From NCBI RefSeq assembly GCF_018687715.1, contig NC_056765.1, positions 33,726,754 to 33,790,753 on the forward strand: DNA of 64,000 nt, read 5' to 3'. The notes beneath the pieces are model-generated. The model was not told the DNA's origin. It saw only the letters and a program-made list of their open reading frames with translations, and did no database searches. The position numbers were made by a program, and so were the translations under genes. The DNA comes from Carya illinoinensis. Its lineage: Eukaryota; Streptophyta; Magnoliopsida; Fagales; Juglandaceae. This document shows, piece by piece, positions 13,524-26,813 of this stretch (its first letter is position 1; each line of letters starts with the position of its first letter).

Positions 13524-16500
13524 TTTGTTCCTTCCATCCATAGCTGGCTACCCAAACTTGGAAATGCTAAAGCTACTTAAGATTTTCTTGCTAAATGATA
13601 CAATTGTACTCATGATGCTTTACTACAGTTTCAACTTGAAACTAAGCTTTATCAAATGCATCAGGAATCAAGTTAATCTATTACTGATTTATGTTCTCAA
13701 GTTAATAACTTTTAGGAATAGTTGTCTACTGCAAATCCTCAACTAAAGTGTTCTAAGGATATTGAGTTGTCTGCAACCTATTATGATTGTTGCAAATTTA
13801 TGCATTTCATAATGGCACTTCGTGAGGATTTTGAATCTACTCAAGCATCTTTTGCATGACACGCCACATCCCTCTCTAGTAGTTCCTATTGCTAAATTTA
13901 TCTCAAAAGAGAATCATCATTTAACCATGAAGATGCAGACTTTAGATTCTATTGTTGTTGCCATTCCTAAGACCAATTTTGGGTCGTTCACAGGACATTC
14001 TCTTTGTTAGTCCTCAAAGCATGTCTTCTGCAAATACTGCAAATGTCCTTGTCACTCTGTCCCAAAATTTCGTAAAGTATAGCACAAAAATCAGTCTCGG
14101 GCCCCATTTTCAGAAGTTGTAGTAGTGGCTCTAATTGCCCCTTCTACTTCCGAGTCCTCTGTTGAGCCTCCATCATTGATCATTGTCCACCACTCTCATT
14201 GCCACTGACATCGAGGCATTGATTCATCAGATTTTATCATGGTCTTCTAGTGCTCTATTTGCCACTTTAGGTAAATCTCTATGGTTTATCGACTTTGCAT
14301 GTTGTAACCATATGACCTCTTATTCTACCACTTTTTCTCAAAATTCTATTTTGTCACCCAATCCTGTAATTTATACCATTAATAGTTTCCATTTGCTTGT
14401 TTATCACATTGGGTTCATTTCTTCCCCTCACTTATCTGTTGATAACACCTATTTTGTTCCCCATTATCCTTAAATCTCCTTTAAGTTGGTCAACTTTGTG
14501 AGCTGGATTTAAAGCTCATGTTTTCTAATGAGTTGTTTATGTGCAGGATCCACAAACGGGTAAACTTATTGGGATAGGTCGTAAGAGTGGACGTATATTC
14601 AAGATCTCTTCTTTGCAGATTCATTCTCATCTGTCTCGCTCAGATAAGATTGGACGGGTCCATTTCTTTGCAGGTCATCAGTCATTTAATTGTGTCTTTG
14701 GTCAACTTGAAAAACAAATTTATTTACCTTTTAATAAAAGTGAGTCGTTTTTATATGTACCTTTTGATTTGATCCACTCTAATATTTAGAATCTTGTGCC
14801 CACTCCTACCAAGGGGGAATCTCGTTATTTGTTATATTTGTTGATGATTATTCTTGTTATACATGTCTATACATGTTACAACATTGATCTGAACTTGTTC
14901 ATGTTTATCAAACTTTTCACAAAATGGTACAAACTCAATTTTCTCGTACCATTAAAGTCTTTAGTTGAGATAATGCTATGGAATATGATGACAAATCTCT
15001 CCTTGATTTTCTGACTCAACAAGGTACACTTTCACATTGTTCATGTCCCTATACCTCTCAACAAAATGGTCATGCAAAATGAAAACATCACCATATAGTA
15101 GATACTGTAAGAGCTCTTTTACTTTCTACTTCCATTCCTAAAACATTTTTGGGTGAAGCTACTCTTACAGCTGTGTACAACATCAATCGGGCACCCTCAC
15201 CCATACTTCACAACAAATCTCCCTTTGAGCTTCTTTACGGTATGGTTCCTAACTACGCTTTGCTTTGAGTTTTTGGTTATGCATGTTTTGTTACTCTTCC
15301 TTCTCATGAATGCACCAAAATTGAACCCCACTCTTGGTTATGTTGTTTTTTTTTATTAGGGCTTAAATCAAAAAGGTTATCGCTACTATGACCCTATCAC
15401 CAAACGTCCTTGAGTCTCTTGTCATGTGGAGTTTTGGAAACACAAACCTTTTACTAGTCTTCCCATGTTCTCCCCATCCTCCCCCACCCACTCTCCACCC
15501 ATTCACCCATATTTACCTATTGCTCTATTTCCTGACACTTCTGCAAAGATTCTAAGTTCCTTAGATATTTTTTCCACATCTACTCTCAATTTAGTTTCTC
15601 ATCTGATGGTCCTCCTACAACATCATCCATTCCTGAATTTTATTCAATCCCTGAACCTCATCATTCCAACTGGGTAAGTGTTTCTCCTACTCATTTTCAT
15701 GATTGTTATTGTTTCTATGTTCTTACTACTCTTCACAAACTCACAATTATTGTGAGCCTTGTACTGACACTCTTTGGAAGCAAGTTATTTTTTATGAATT
15801 AGATGCCCTTGTCAAAAAACATACTTGGGATCTGGTGGAATTGCCTCTTGGTAAAGCTGTAGTAGGATGCAAGTGAATTTATAAAATCAAGACTCGGGCA
15901 AATGGCTCAGTTGAATGCTATAACGTTTGTCTTGTTGCAAAAAGTTTTACCTAGGAGTATGGTATCGACTTTGAGGAGATTTTTGCTCTTGTTGCACAAA
16001 TTACCTCTGTTAGATCTTTACTTGTCATTGCTGCTGTCTAGCATTGGAAACTCTTTCAAATAGATGTTAAAAGTGCATTCCTCAATAGTGATCTCATTGA
16101 AGAATTTTACATACAGCCTCCACCTAGCTATAAGCATCTTCCACATAAAGGCTCTTCACAAGCTAAAAACAGGCTCCTCGAGCTTGGTTTGACAAATTTC
16201 AGTTAGTGGTCTCTCAAGAAGGCTTTATTTCTAGCTTATATGATTCTACCCTCTTTCTTCGTACTACTGGTGCAGGTAATCTTCTTCTTCTCCTCTATAT
16301 GAATGATATGATTATTACTGGTGATGATATTCCTGGCATTCAAGATCTTCAAAATTTTCTTAGTTAGAATTTCGATAAGAAAATTTTGAGATGAATGGAC
16401 AACTTAACTACTTTCTCAGACTTGAAGTTACTTCGAGTTCGGACTGTTATTATCTCACTTAAGCCAAATATGCTTCTAAATTACTCTCCAAAGCTAGTTT

Positions 16501-17223
16501 GATAGATAACAAGACAGTCACTAGTCTGCTTGAGTATAATACCAAACTCCTTGCCACTGATAGTTAGTTGGTAGTTTCATTTATCTCACGGTTACCATGC
16601 ATTTCATATGTTGTTCGTCTAGTCAGTCAATTCATGAGTGCGCCTTGCTCTACCCATTTTTCTATTATTCTTCGAATTTTACGCTATATTAAGGATACTC
16701 TGTTTCATGGTCTATACTTCTCCTTACACTCCTCTCTTGAGTTAAAGGCCTATTCTAATGCTGATTAGGCTGGTGATCCCACTGATCGTTGCTCCACCAC
16801 AAGTTATTGTTTCTTAAGTGGTATATCTCTGATTTGATGGCAGTAAGGAACAATCAATTTTTGCCCATTCTAGCATTAAGGCCGAGTATCGTGCCTTCGC
16901 TGATACTACATCTAAAATTTTGTGGTTACACTGGCTTTGGACAAATATGGGAGTTTCTCAAGCAACAAGTTCTCTTATTCATTGTGACAATCATAGTGTA
17001 ATGCAGATTGCACACAATGCCTTGTTTCACGAGCGTACCAAACATATCGAGGTTGATTGTCACTTCATCCGCCATCATCTTCAGCACGGTATCCTACATT
17101 TACACTCTATCCCCTTTTAAGACAATCTTGCTGACATTTTTAGGAAATCACATACACCTGGTCGACTTGGTGATCTTGTTTCCAAACTCAGGTTGTCTTC
17201 ACCACCAAGAGTTTGAGGGGGGA

Positions 17224-17437
17224 TGTTAGTATATATATTAGTGTATCTTCTATTCCTTTAATAGATTAGCATATTACCTAATATTCTTAGTTTCCATTTC
17301 TCTAGGTTAAAATATTTTCTTCATTGTATTACCTTATTTGCATTGGTCATATTTAACTATATATAAGCCTCCTTTGTACAGTTTGATTAACACAGAAATT
17401 AAACGTATTATTCTCCAAAACTCTCTCTGTTTCAACA
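17224..17437 (+). repeat. 3' LTR of the copia element (about 214 bp)
   Basis: Starts TGTTAG and ends TTCAACA, giving a short TGTT/AACA inverted end. It begins directly after the purine tract and contains a TATA-like stretch (actatatataagcc) near 17350. The start matches sequence at 12982 onward. Confidence 0.75.
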
Positions 17438-18025
17438 TATCCCAAATTTTTATTTGCCCTAGATATAGCACTTGAGCTTTCCTATTCTGCTAATTAATTT
17501 GCCTAATGGTATTTACAATTTCCTTGTAACATACTAAAGGTGACATTGGCATGCATTACCCATAGTGATTATATCATTTACTTCTCCCTCTCTTTTTTAA
17601 TTTCTGTAAATTAAAGAGAGGACATTCAAATAAAACTACAAGTCAACAAATTCATAGAACCAAATTTCGATTAGAAGCAAGAGTGGATAAGCATGTATGT
17701 GTGTTCTACATAACAAACATAGACAATCGGGTTAGCAGGAATGAAACATTTCCATGTTAAGACTCCCTTTAGTAAATAACCTTGTCTAAAGAATCACAAA
17801 TGATACATTGTGACTGGAGAGATAATTCAAGAGCAACAAATCATTATGAAAAAAAACCTTGAATTTTCCCAATAGTCAATTCAAAACCGATGATGTAAAT
17901 AAATTCACCTAAGAAAACCTGATTGTTTTGAAACATGGCAATGCCAACCCCTGCATTAGCTTTGTGGTAAGCTCACATACGATTGAGAACTCAGCACTCC
18001 ATATATTTGAAGTTAATTCAAGACT
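17438..18025. other. 3' flank of the MET1-like gene; no gene seen
   Basis: AT-rich region between the copia LTR and the stop codon of the minus-strand gene. It should contain the 3' UTR and polyadenylation signals of that gene next to 18025, but I cannot choose one reliably. Confidence 0.4.
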
Positions 18026-20655
18026 CTAGTTCTTGTTGAGTATGCCAAATAAAGACTTGATGGCATTGATGGCATTTTCATTGATAAATGACTCGTCGAA
18101 CCTTTTCAAAAGAGTCTCAAATTCCTGGGATGTTCTTATTTTGGCCAGGTCAGGATCTGTTCGGATTCTCTGTTCCACAGTAGTACCAATGTCAGACAGC
18201 TTGCAGAGTGTGCTGTTCAAGTAACTAGGTGATTTATTTTTCTTGTATTTCCATTATAATCATTGGTTAGATACCTTGAAGTCTTCAAATCCTGCTTGCA
18301 AGGCATCTTCCAGAGCAGAGAGTCCAGCTTGTAACTGCTTATATTACGGGTTATATGAGTACTGGCTCTTGGCAAATAAGAGAGATTAGGTAACAAGAAT
18401 ATATCCTTCATCAATTCAGAAAGCATCTACAAGAAGTAGCATAAATCCAAATGGGTAAACTCAGATGATGCTATTTCTAAGTTGAGTACGCTAGGATGGA
18501 GGCAGCATATTGAGAAAGCTCCCCTATTCTAATGAGGAAAAAAAGAGCAGATTGGGGAACTTCAGTTTGCTGTATTTTGATTGACATGGGGTTGGGAAGT
18601 CCCGAGGATAGCGTTTTTGACATTTTCACTGAGACTTATGCAAGTGAAAAAGCCCAGGAAGTTGGTGCGCTTGCCCGCTAAAAATTGCCATGTCTACTGA
18701 TGTGAACACCATTGAGAACACTTGGAAAAAGGAAATGCCTCAGTAATGAATGGTTGATGATTCGATTCTGTTCATGCAAACATGACCAGTACCTGATTAA
18801 GTTTAGAATAACAACATGCCACATTGTAACTTGCTACTGAAGCTTCGTCTGGATCTGGTTTTGACCCCAATACCGACTCAAACTTCTCTAATGCTTCCTC
18901 ATAATTAGCATTCCTTTATGATTAACAAACAAAAAATCTATCAAAAAAAAAAAAAAAATAAAGAGAGTGATTTCAGAGTTATAGTCCATCATGTCAATGG
19001 TATATGATTTCCAAGATTTAGCTTAGAGCGCCACTAACAAAATAAAACAAGCTGAAATCATGTTGGGTTGGCAAGTCTTACTTGTAAAGTTGCAGTCCTT
19101 CTTGAAGGTCCTTTGCCCTGCGCTCTTTCTGTTCCCTTTTTCTGAGGGCATTTTGCAACTGAAATCGATTACAGATTCATACGCTATGTTGTTTATGTGT
19201 TAATGAAAAGGGAAAAAGATTCACATTGATAGAGGAAGCAAAGGGATTAGTTACAGCTTGTCCTATAGATCAACTGCCATTTTGGAATTTGGGAGGGCAT
19301 ACATACTTGAATTTCCCTCACTCTATTACTAATCACGCCCGAGTTCCTCTCGGCTCTAATAATCTCTTTTTCTGTTAGTTCACCAACATCCTCGAGCTTC
19401 CCTGACAGTTTAAATTCACAGCCTCAGACGGTCAGACCGTGATGCAAAACTTACAATGTCAATAATATAGACTATGGAATCGATATATGAACAGGCATTA
19501 CATTTCTGGGATATTGTCAAATTAAGTTTAATATGGTGCACATTAGCATGAACTTGAGTGATTTTTTCATTATCCCATGAGAGTGTTTTTGAACGAACCA
19601 TATCTCTTCTGCATTCTCATGAGTAATGGGCCCACTCTTTGGCGAATGGTATACATTGTCCTTCCATATTCAGCAGCAGGCCATATTTCTGCCCCGAACA
19701 CTGCACTGCATACACGTAGCACTTCTTAGCCGCACTGCAACCATGTCTTATTTATTGAAAATCGAGCAAAAATTCACAGGATTTTCGTCATTGATTCAGA
19801 AAATTTAAAAAGACAGATAAACCCATAAAACAATAACTAGCCACTCAGGAACTGTGGTACCCTCATCTGCTGCACTACAGTAAAATAAGACAACTTTGTC
19901 AAACCCGATATTGAACCACTCAGATCTCGCAATATGCCATTTTACCATTAACTCAACCGAGGGGCAATGGCTGCTGTCTTGAATTAGCCTTCTTTGCACA
20001 TGGTTTAAAAGTCCAAAAAGTACCCAAGGTTTGCTCTGTCGAAGCTAAGTCATGGCCTGGTCCCTCTCAGTCCATATTACAAAATTTAATGCAAGATCTT
20101 GACCACCTCCTCTACCCCATTCCATAGAACAAGGATAGATAAATCCACCCCGACAAATAAACAACAGAAAGTTTCAGATGGAACACGAATCCTCCTACCT
20201 CATCAACAAAATCAGAAAAGAAATACAAGGAAGAGCAAAGTAAACCTGGTGGCAAGTACTTTATCCCCAACAGTGAACATTCCAGACTTGTCAGCCGATC
20301 CACCCGACGCAATCGCATCTATGTAAGTGCCACCATCTCTACCCTTTGTGAATTTCAGCCCATATGGCTGCAACAGCTCCACCTCATACTCTTCATACTG
20401 TTCTTCATCTCCATCTCTCCCATCACTTCTACTCCCCGATTTCGATGTCGGGGACTCAGTTTCCGATGCTTTTACAATCAAAATAGATGGTTTCAGCAAA
20501 TGGTTAGTTGGAAAACAGTTTGACGTGCTCAGAAACGGTTGGTTCTTGAATGAAAAATGGATGCTTTGGCAAACCAGAGCTGGGGTTCGCTTGGTTCTGG
20601 GCAATGGTGGTGACGAGCAGAGACAAGGATGACTACTTGGAGCAAAAGACGTCAT
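18026..20655 (-). CDS. MET1: MET1/ZKT-like thylakoid PDZ-TPR protein, seven exons
   Basis: Plant MET1 (also called ZKT) is a chloroplast thylakoid-associated protein with a PDZ and a TPR region, implicated in photosystem II assembly and maintenance. Exons on the minus strand, each with GT/AG borders: 20655-20246, 19705-19599, 19401-19307, 19158-19082, 18913-18793, 18334-18275, 18169-18026. They total 1014 nt (337 aa plus stop) and keep frame at every junction. Residues 1 to about 63 are Ser/Pro-rich without acids, like a chloroplast transit peptide, followed by an acidic stretch. The PDZ-like domain spans about 88-173 (YGLKFTKGRDGGTYIDAIA, then GDKVLAT). A charged helical linker covers 180-220, and a TPR-like region covers 219-290 (NANYEEALEKFESVLG, VASYNVACCYSKLNQ). 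The C-terminus (FDESFINENAINAIKSLFG) matches my memory of the family. No lesion is visible. Family assignment is strong; orthology is inferred. Confidence 0.93.
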
Positions 20656-21120
20656 TGGTATATTTACAAGTCAGTCTGATTTTGCCTTTTTTGTGTTTTA
20701 GAGCTCAGATCAGAGGTGAAGAAGATGTTTTAGTGGGGAAACCCGGAAGAAACGTGGCCATTTGGGGAGGGAAGCTAGCTTCTGGTGTCGAAGAAGAGGT
20801 TTGGATTACACGTACTTGTTTAGTGGCTCTCATAAGCCGCTGTGTTCATTTCGATGGTGGAATGCCACGTTTCACTTATGGAATTGGGTTTGGCATGAAA
20901 AATATTGTAAATTGTGTTTTCTTTTTCTCCTTCTTTTTCTTTTTTCAGTTGTTTTTATTGTTTTCAGATTTTTAGCACAAAGACCTTGATCGTGTGGACA
21001 CCACTTCACCAAAGTTAAGATTCCCAAATTTTTATTTTTGAAAAAATACAAGAAGTGAAATAAAAAATGCATAGATTTTATAATTGTCATTCAACTGTAG
21101 AGTAAATGGTGTATGTCTTT
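20656..21120. promoter_or_regulatory. Upstream region of the MET1-like gene
   Basis: The non-coding interval upstream of the minus-strand start at 20655, expected to hold the 5' UTR and promoter. A pyrimidine-rich run at 20920-20965 (plus strand) lies about 280 bp upstream. I cannot assign a TATA box or transcription start with confidence. Confidence 0.35.
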
Positions 21121-21124
21121 ATAA

Positions 21125-21410
21125 GATCTTGTTTGGATATACAGTTCAGATAAAATGAAATGATATATTTTGAATAGTAGTAAAATTTTCAAATTAAGAT
21201 AAAATGAAATAGTTTATAAAAAAAAAATGTGTGTTTGGATAGTGAGATGAGATGAGATAGTTTTTAATTTTTGGGATTTGAAAAATGTGTGGATCTCACT
21301 ATTTTATAAAGAGCCGAATTGTGCACTGTTCATATCAATTTTGCATTGTTCACGCACTATTCATTGTCAGTTTTCAATGTTTATTATTGTTTATTTAAGT
21401 GGATGTTTCT
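21125..21410. mobile_element. MITE-like repeat, left portion
   Basis: Contains gtttggatatacagttcaga and, further in, gtttggatagtgagatgaga, followed by T-rich sequence. The reverse complement of the second form recurs at 29640-29818 (catctcgtctcatct...ctatccaaat), and a matching inverted end is at 24290-24366. This suggests a small non-autonomous DNA element interrupted by the copia sequence between the parts. No transposase is present. Confidence 0.5.
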
Positions 21411-21411
21411 A

Positions 21412-24235
21412 AAATTTAGAGATAAAATATAATTTATTTAGATAGGAAAAATTAGTGTACGGTACAAATGAAATGATGATTGCACTTGAATGACTTGGAT
21501 TTACATGTTGAAACATAAGGATGAGGTCTTCCATGTATTTTAATCCTTGCATAAAATGATTCAAACTCAGTTCTCTGCTAAGATTCGAATTCTTCGATCC
21601 GATAATGGTGGAGAATATGTGAATCAACAGTTCCGTTATTATTTCCAACATCATGGACTAATTCATGAAACTTCATGTCCCCGACTCCTCAGAAAAATGG
21701 TATTGTAGAGCGCAAAAATCGCCACATCCTTGAAACTGCTCAAGCTCTTTTACTTGGAGCTTACGTGCCTAGCCACCATTGGGCTGATGCTGTTGCCACG
21801 GCTATCCATCTCATTAACTGCATGCCTTCCAAAGTCCTTGAGTTTAAGACTTTGCTATAGGCCTTGTCAACCTATGTTTCATTACCCACGATGTTGATGC
21901 TTCCACCTCGAATCTTTGGTTGCGTTGAGTTTGTTAAGCTCCACAAAACCCAGTGCATGAAACTTTATCCTTGTGCCATTCAATGTCTCTTTTTGGGATA
22001 CGTTGTATATCAAAAAGGGTACCGATGCTACGATCCAACTACTTGACACACCTGTGTGACTATGTATGTCACGTTCCTTGAATCCGACACTTTCTACTCT
22101 TATGCTGCTTCCAATTCTTCTCTTCAGGGGGAGACACAAGAAGAAGAGCTAAATTGGTTGACATTTGACTGGTTCAAGGACACTGATATAGTGCCTAATG
22201 CTTCTCAATTGACCATTGAGAAACCTAATCCTGAGCCGACATCTACGAAAGCTGAAGTAGCAGTAACCCCCTACTCTCCTGAGAATATCATTGAGGTAAG
22301 CTCTTCTGTCATATCTCACATTCCTAATGACGTGGATACTCCGATTGGCTATGAATTACCTTTCAGGCACAATTGGGGCAAACCACCGAATAGATATTCT
22401 CCTGAAGTGGAGGAACAAAGGTTGAAATATCAAATTGCCAATTATGTGTTTACAAAGGAGCTGCCCAAACCCCTCAAGAACTTTGTGAATGAACTCTCCT
22501 CACACCGTATTCCCACAAGTTTTGATAAGGCTCTAAAAGACCCTAGGTGGGTTCAAGCTATGAAGGAAGAAATGAAGGCATTACTGAAAAATGAGATATG
22601 GATTCTTGTTCCTTTACCTGAAGGTAAAAAAATAGTGGGGTGCAAATGTGCGTTCTCCATCAAGTACAAAGCTGATGGATCAGTTGAACGGTACAAAGTA
22701 AGGCTAGTAGCAAAGGGATATATGCAGACATATGGTGTAGACTATTAAGAGATGTTCTCACCGGTGGCCAAATTGAGTACTGTTAGGGTTTTACTATCTC
22801 TTGCAGTGAACCTTGATTGGCCATTGCACTATTTTGACATTAAAAATACTTTTTTCCATGGAGATCCTGAAGAAGAAATCTATATGGATGTTCCTCCAGG
22901 ATATATGGCAAATTTTGAAGCTAAGGCTATGTGCAAGCTACAGCGAACTCTGTACGGCTTGAAGCAATTTCCTAGAGCGTGGTTTGGGCTATTGAGCTTG
23001 GCAATGAGGAAATATGGTTTTCAACAAAACAACTCAAATCAGACGCTATTCTTAAAGCATCAATGAGGTAAGATAACAGATTTGATAGTCTATATAGACG
23101 ATATGATCATTACAGGAGATTATCCAAAAGAAATAGCAAGACTTCAAGAGCAATTGGCGACATAATTTGAGATGAAAAATCTTGGAGGACTCAAATATTT
23201 TATGGGAATTGAAGTTGCTAGGTCTAAACAAGGCATATTCCTTTCCCAAAGAAAATATATCCTAGATTTATTATTTGAAGTTGGATTACTGGATTGTAAG
23301 CCTGTAGATACACCAATAATCCAAAATCACAAGCTTGGAGAATGCCCAAACCAAGTGCCAACTAACAAAGGAAGGTATCAGAGATTGGTTGGGAAACTTA
23401 TTTATCTCTCCCATACACGACCTGACATCGCTTATGCAGTGAGTGTAGTAAGCCAATTCATGCATTGTCCAAGTGAAGATATATGAATGCGATGATACAA
23501 ATTCTTCGATACCTAAAGTCCTCCATTGGAAAATGACTTATGTTCTCAAGAAACAATCACCTAAGGGTTGAAGGTTATATAGATGATGACTAGGCAAGGA
23601 ATATTCAAATGAAAAATCCACCTCAGGCTATTTCACGTTTGTTGAAGGGAACCTTGTTACATGGAGAAGTAAGAAGCAAAAGGTGGTAGCATTATCAAGT
23701 GCTGAAGCTGAGTTTCATGGGATGGCTAAGGGCCTTTGTGAGCTTCTCTGACTTAGAAGACTATTAACCAAAATTGGCTTTGCCCCAAGCTACGAGATGG
23801 ACTTATTCTGCAACAACAAGGCTATTAACATTTCTCATAATCCAGTCTAGCATGATTGGACCAAACATGTGGAAGTAGATCGAAACCTCATTAAACAAAA
23901 CCTTAAGGCCAAGATAATTCAATTTCCATTTGTTAAGCCTGAAGACTAGTTGGCAGATATACTTACAAAAGTTGTATGCAACAAGAACTTCTACAACTCA
24001 CTTGGCAAATTGGGCATCAGAGACCTATACGCACCAACTTGAAGGGGAGTGTTGGCGTCAGTTGTCCTCTAAGAAATTATAGGAGGAAGTTTTGGATACA
24101 AATCCCTCAATCATAGATTTAGCTAATTGAGCCGTGATATATGTATAGCCAAGTATAGACAATTTTCTATGTTATATACTCATTCATCATTGTAAAGAAA
24201 AAGATTAATATACGAGAATATTAATCTTGCATATG
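21412..24235 (+). mobile_element. Second Ty1/copia element, 5'-truncated
   Basis: It starts inside the integrase (SDNGGEYVNQQF-like frame at 21600, NGIVERKNRHILETAQALLL at 21690) and runs through RT and RNase H. The long frame at 22056-22745 covers the linker and RT start (KDPRWVQAMKEEMKALLKNE, then VGCKCAFSIKYKADGSVERY). RT continues at 22752-23470; the catalytic segment near 23090 reads LIVYIDDMIITGD, so YxDD is preserved, but stops at 22746 and 23063 flank it. RNase H is at 23590-23990 (ADILTKVVCNKNFYNSLGKL). The gag, protease and 5' LTR are missing. Confidence 0.85.
24050..24235 (+). repeat. 3' LTR of the second copia element
   Basis: Begins TGTTGGCGTCAG directly after a purine tract (gaaggggag). 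The right boundary is uncertain; a CA occurs near 24231. No matching 5' LTR is visible in the window. Confidence 0.55.
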
Positions 24236-24289
24236 GTAACCAAATTGAGTCTTGAAAAACTTGAATTGTTCATTATATTTTGTGAAGAA

Positions 24290-24366
24290 ATTTGAAACAA
24301 TTGTAATAATGAGAAGATATGATATTAGATGAAATGAAATACTTTCACTATCTAAACCGGCCTAGA
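24290..24366. mobile_element. MITE-like repeat, right end
   Basis: The segment gatgaaatgaaatactttcactatctaaac is, in reverse complement, close to the gtttggatagtgag... motif at 21230. It is the expected opposite end of the element split by the copia insertion. Confidence 0.4.
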
Positions 24367-25639
24367 GAAGCAATTGAAATTTGAAAGCCAAAATAAGGTC
24401 TTGGTACAGAGGAGGTAAAACAGGGAAAAAGAATTAAAGAAAAGCAAGCAAAAAGATAAAAGATTAAGGACATGATTGGAAAATACAAGAATTCTCAAAA
24501 TTTTCAAAATTTCTCATGACTTTATTCCCAAATATTAGTTAAATATAAAACACTTTTCAATTTTAAATTTTTAACTTTTCATCTACTCATTACCTAATCA
24601 TTATTCAAATATAAAAATAAATATAACATTTTCAAACTTTAAAACAAAATACAAAAATTAATACAACCTTACAAATTTTAAAACAAAAATAATATTAAAA
24701 AATATATTCAAACAATTTTTTAACTTTATCTATTTACTTTCACAAACTTTAATACTATCCTTGAATGCAGTATCCCCACACCACTGCCGTATTCTTTCTA
24801 AAGGTAACTCTCGTTGGTTTTCTAATCAGATCTAACTTCTCTCTTTGACTTTTATGTCTACATTCAATATTAATTCTCCTTTGTGAAAGTTTTAATTTAA
24901 AAAATAAATTATATTTAAAAAATAGGAAATGCTTTTTTATAACAGTAAATGGATCTCATATTTAAAATAACATTATAATTTATATATATAAATATATAAA
25001 CACTTTGTGTTGATTGCTCTCCATCAACCCACCTGACCATCATTGGAGCCATATTTAGACCACCTTGATTGTTGGAACTCGGCCATAACATGAAAACTCA
25101 ATGGCCATCTGTGGTGGACTTTTTTGATGACATGTTTTTCATGTTTAAGACAAAATTTCCTTTGCTTGAAAATTGCAATTTGATAAGATAAAATACCTGG
25201 AAGCGGTTGGCCCCCTTTCCCTCTCACTCTCCCATTCTTTTGGGTTACAAAGACTTGTTTGACACTCCCTGCTCGATTTCATCACCAATCCCTGGGATGC
25301 AGATGTAGGGCTCAAGTCTCAATCTCCACGCCCCTTCTGTCAAGGCTCCTTCTAGCTCTAGGTTCCCACTTGGGGGGAATTCCCCAAAGGTGTTCGGCTT
25401 TTGAAGGGTGAAAGGGGAGAAGATCCTATCATCTCCAACCACTTTCTTCCCTCTCAAATAATCAGGGGGAATGTGTCATTTCTTTCCTAGTCACTCTGAT
25501 GATGGCTGGCCCTTCGAGTAGATTGGGTTACCCTCGTGACGACCCCTTCATGTCAACTTCTAAGGACCCGCAGCTACAACAGGTCATGACTATATAGGAC
25601 ATCTTACAGGAAATATTCTCTAAGATGCTCTATGTTCCA
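24367..25639. other. AT-rich intergenic sequence, possible LTR debris
   Basis: Positions 24470-24760 are A/T-rich with repeated short words (tttaaaacaaaaat-like). Positions 25020-25640 have higher GC and may be the 3' end of the minus-strand gypsy remnant to the right, but no LTR pair or purine tract could be fixed. Confidence 0.35.
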
Positions 25640-26800
25640 TGGGTGGGACAACTCTTTCCCTTCTATTAGTGTCTTTGTCCCTGCTTTTTTTTAGCACTAG
25701 GTCTCCCACCTTAAATGATCAGTGCTTGACCATTTTGTCGAAGTAACGCTCGACCTTTCTCTTGTGAGAGGCCACCCTAACTTCCGCCTCTTCTCTCCTC
25801 TCCTCCAGAAGGCCAAGGTTCTCCTCCAACCCTTTGCAATTCATATCTTTGTCATAACACAAGGTCCTGTGGCAGGGCAACTTGATCTCTATTGCTATCG
25901 TTGCTTTTCTCTCGCAAGCCATAGCGAATGAGGTTTCTTTTATCGGGATTTTTGTTGTTGTCCTATATGCCTATAAAACTCAAGGGAGTTCCTCAGCCCA
26001 CCTTATTACTTTCCAACCTTTTCTTTAAGATGCTGACCATTTCCTGGCCTCAACCTATTTGTTTGCTTGAGGATGGGTCGGAGAGGAATATATGGCCTTG
26101 ATTCCAAGCTTGGCACACCAGTGTCAGTAATGTTCAAAATCAAATTGCTGCCTGTTATCAGAAATTATGCTCCAAGGTATCCTGAATTGGCACACAACAA
26201 CCTTCCAAAGGAACCTAGTTTTGTTGTTGGTTGTTATGGTTGCTAAGGCTTTCGCTTCTACCCATTCCGTGAAGTAATCCACTACGAAGATAACAAACTT
26301 TACTCCCTCCTTTCCTAGAGGCATGGGTCCTACAATGTTGCCTCCCTACTATGTGAAGGGCCAAGGGGCCACGATCGACGTTAGTTCTTCTAGTGGGCAA
26401 TAGGGCACTAGCGTGTGCAGCTGGCATTTCACGCATTTCTTAATGAATTCCTCTGTGTTCCTAAGAGTGCATGGCCAATAGTAGCCCACCCTCAAGACCT
26501 TTCCTACTGAAGTCATTCCATCTGAGTGGTTTCTACACACTCCTTGTGTATTTCTGTCATCACGTATTATGTCTCACCTAGCGAGAGACACCTAAAGAGA
26601 GTTACAGAAAAAATATTGTTTATTTAATACCCCTATCAATATGGGTAAAACAGGATACCCTATTCCTCACCTTTTGCATTCCCATTTGTCACTGAGGAGC
26701 TAGCCGTCGGTTAGGTACTTCACCACATCAAGCACCCATTCGGGTATGATCGAGCTTACCCCTGAGACCTTGAGCCCAATTGAAGGAGTCTATAAAGTTT
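25640..26800 (-). mobile_element. Ty3/gypsy integrase remnant, Tat-like
   Basis: Minus-strand frames give the RNase H-integrase linker (near 26700-26780), the integrase zinc-finger region (GYYWPCTLRNTEEFIKKCVK near 26450) and the core (VDYFTEWVEAKALATIT near 26270). They continue with YSSPTHPQAN near 26070 and the C-terminal segment (LEENLGLLEERREEAEVRVA near 25800, FKVGDLVL near 25710). The wording of the core and C-terminal parts is that of the Tat/Athila side of plant gypsy elements. Stops and frameshifts are frequent. RT, gag and LTRs are not recognisable. Confidence 0.75.
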
Positions 26801-26813
26801 TGGTCACTACTAA

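Larger units (their letters stand above)
12982..17437 (+). mobile_element. Ty1/copia retrotransposon, full order but heavily decayed
   Basis: The order is copia type: gag at 13230-13880, protease at about 14280 (WFIDFACCNHMTS), integrase at 14540-15360, reverse transcriptase at 15770-16380, and RNase H at 16700-17120. RT shows WKQVIFYELDAL, VGCKWIYKIK and IDFEEIFALVAQ. RNase H shows KAYSNAD followed by HERTKHIEVDCHFIRHH. Stops and frameshifts interrupt every domain. A purine tract (gagggggga) at about 17214-17223 precedes the 3' LTR. Sequence at 12982-13060 matches the start of that LTR and is the remnant of a shortened 5' LTR. Confidence 0.85.

Noticed and set aside
20327..20975. Plus-strand frames over the MET1-like first exon and upstream region
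   Set aside because: They overlap the well-supported minus-strand exon and have no family features.
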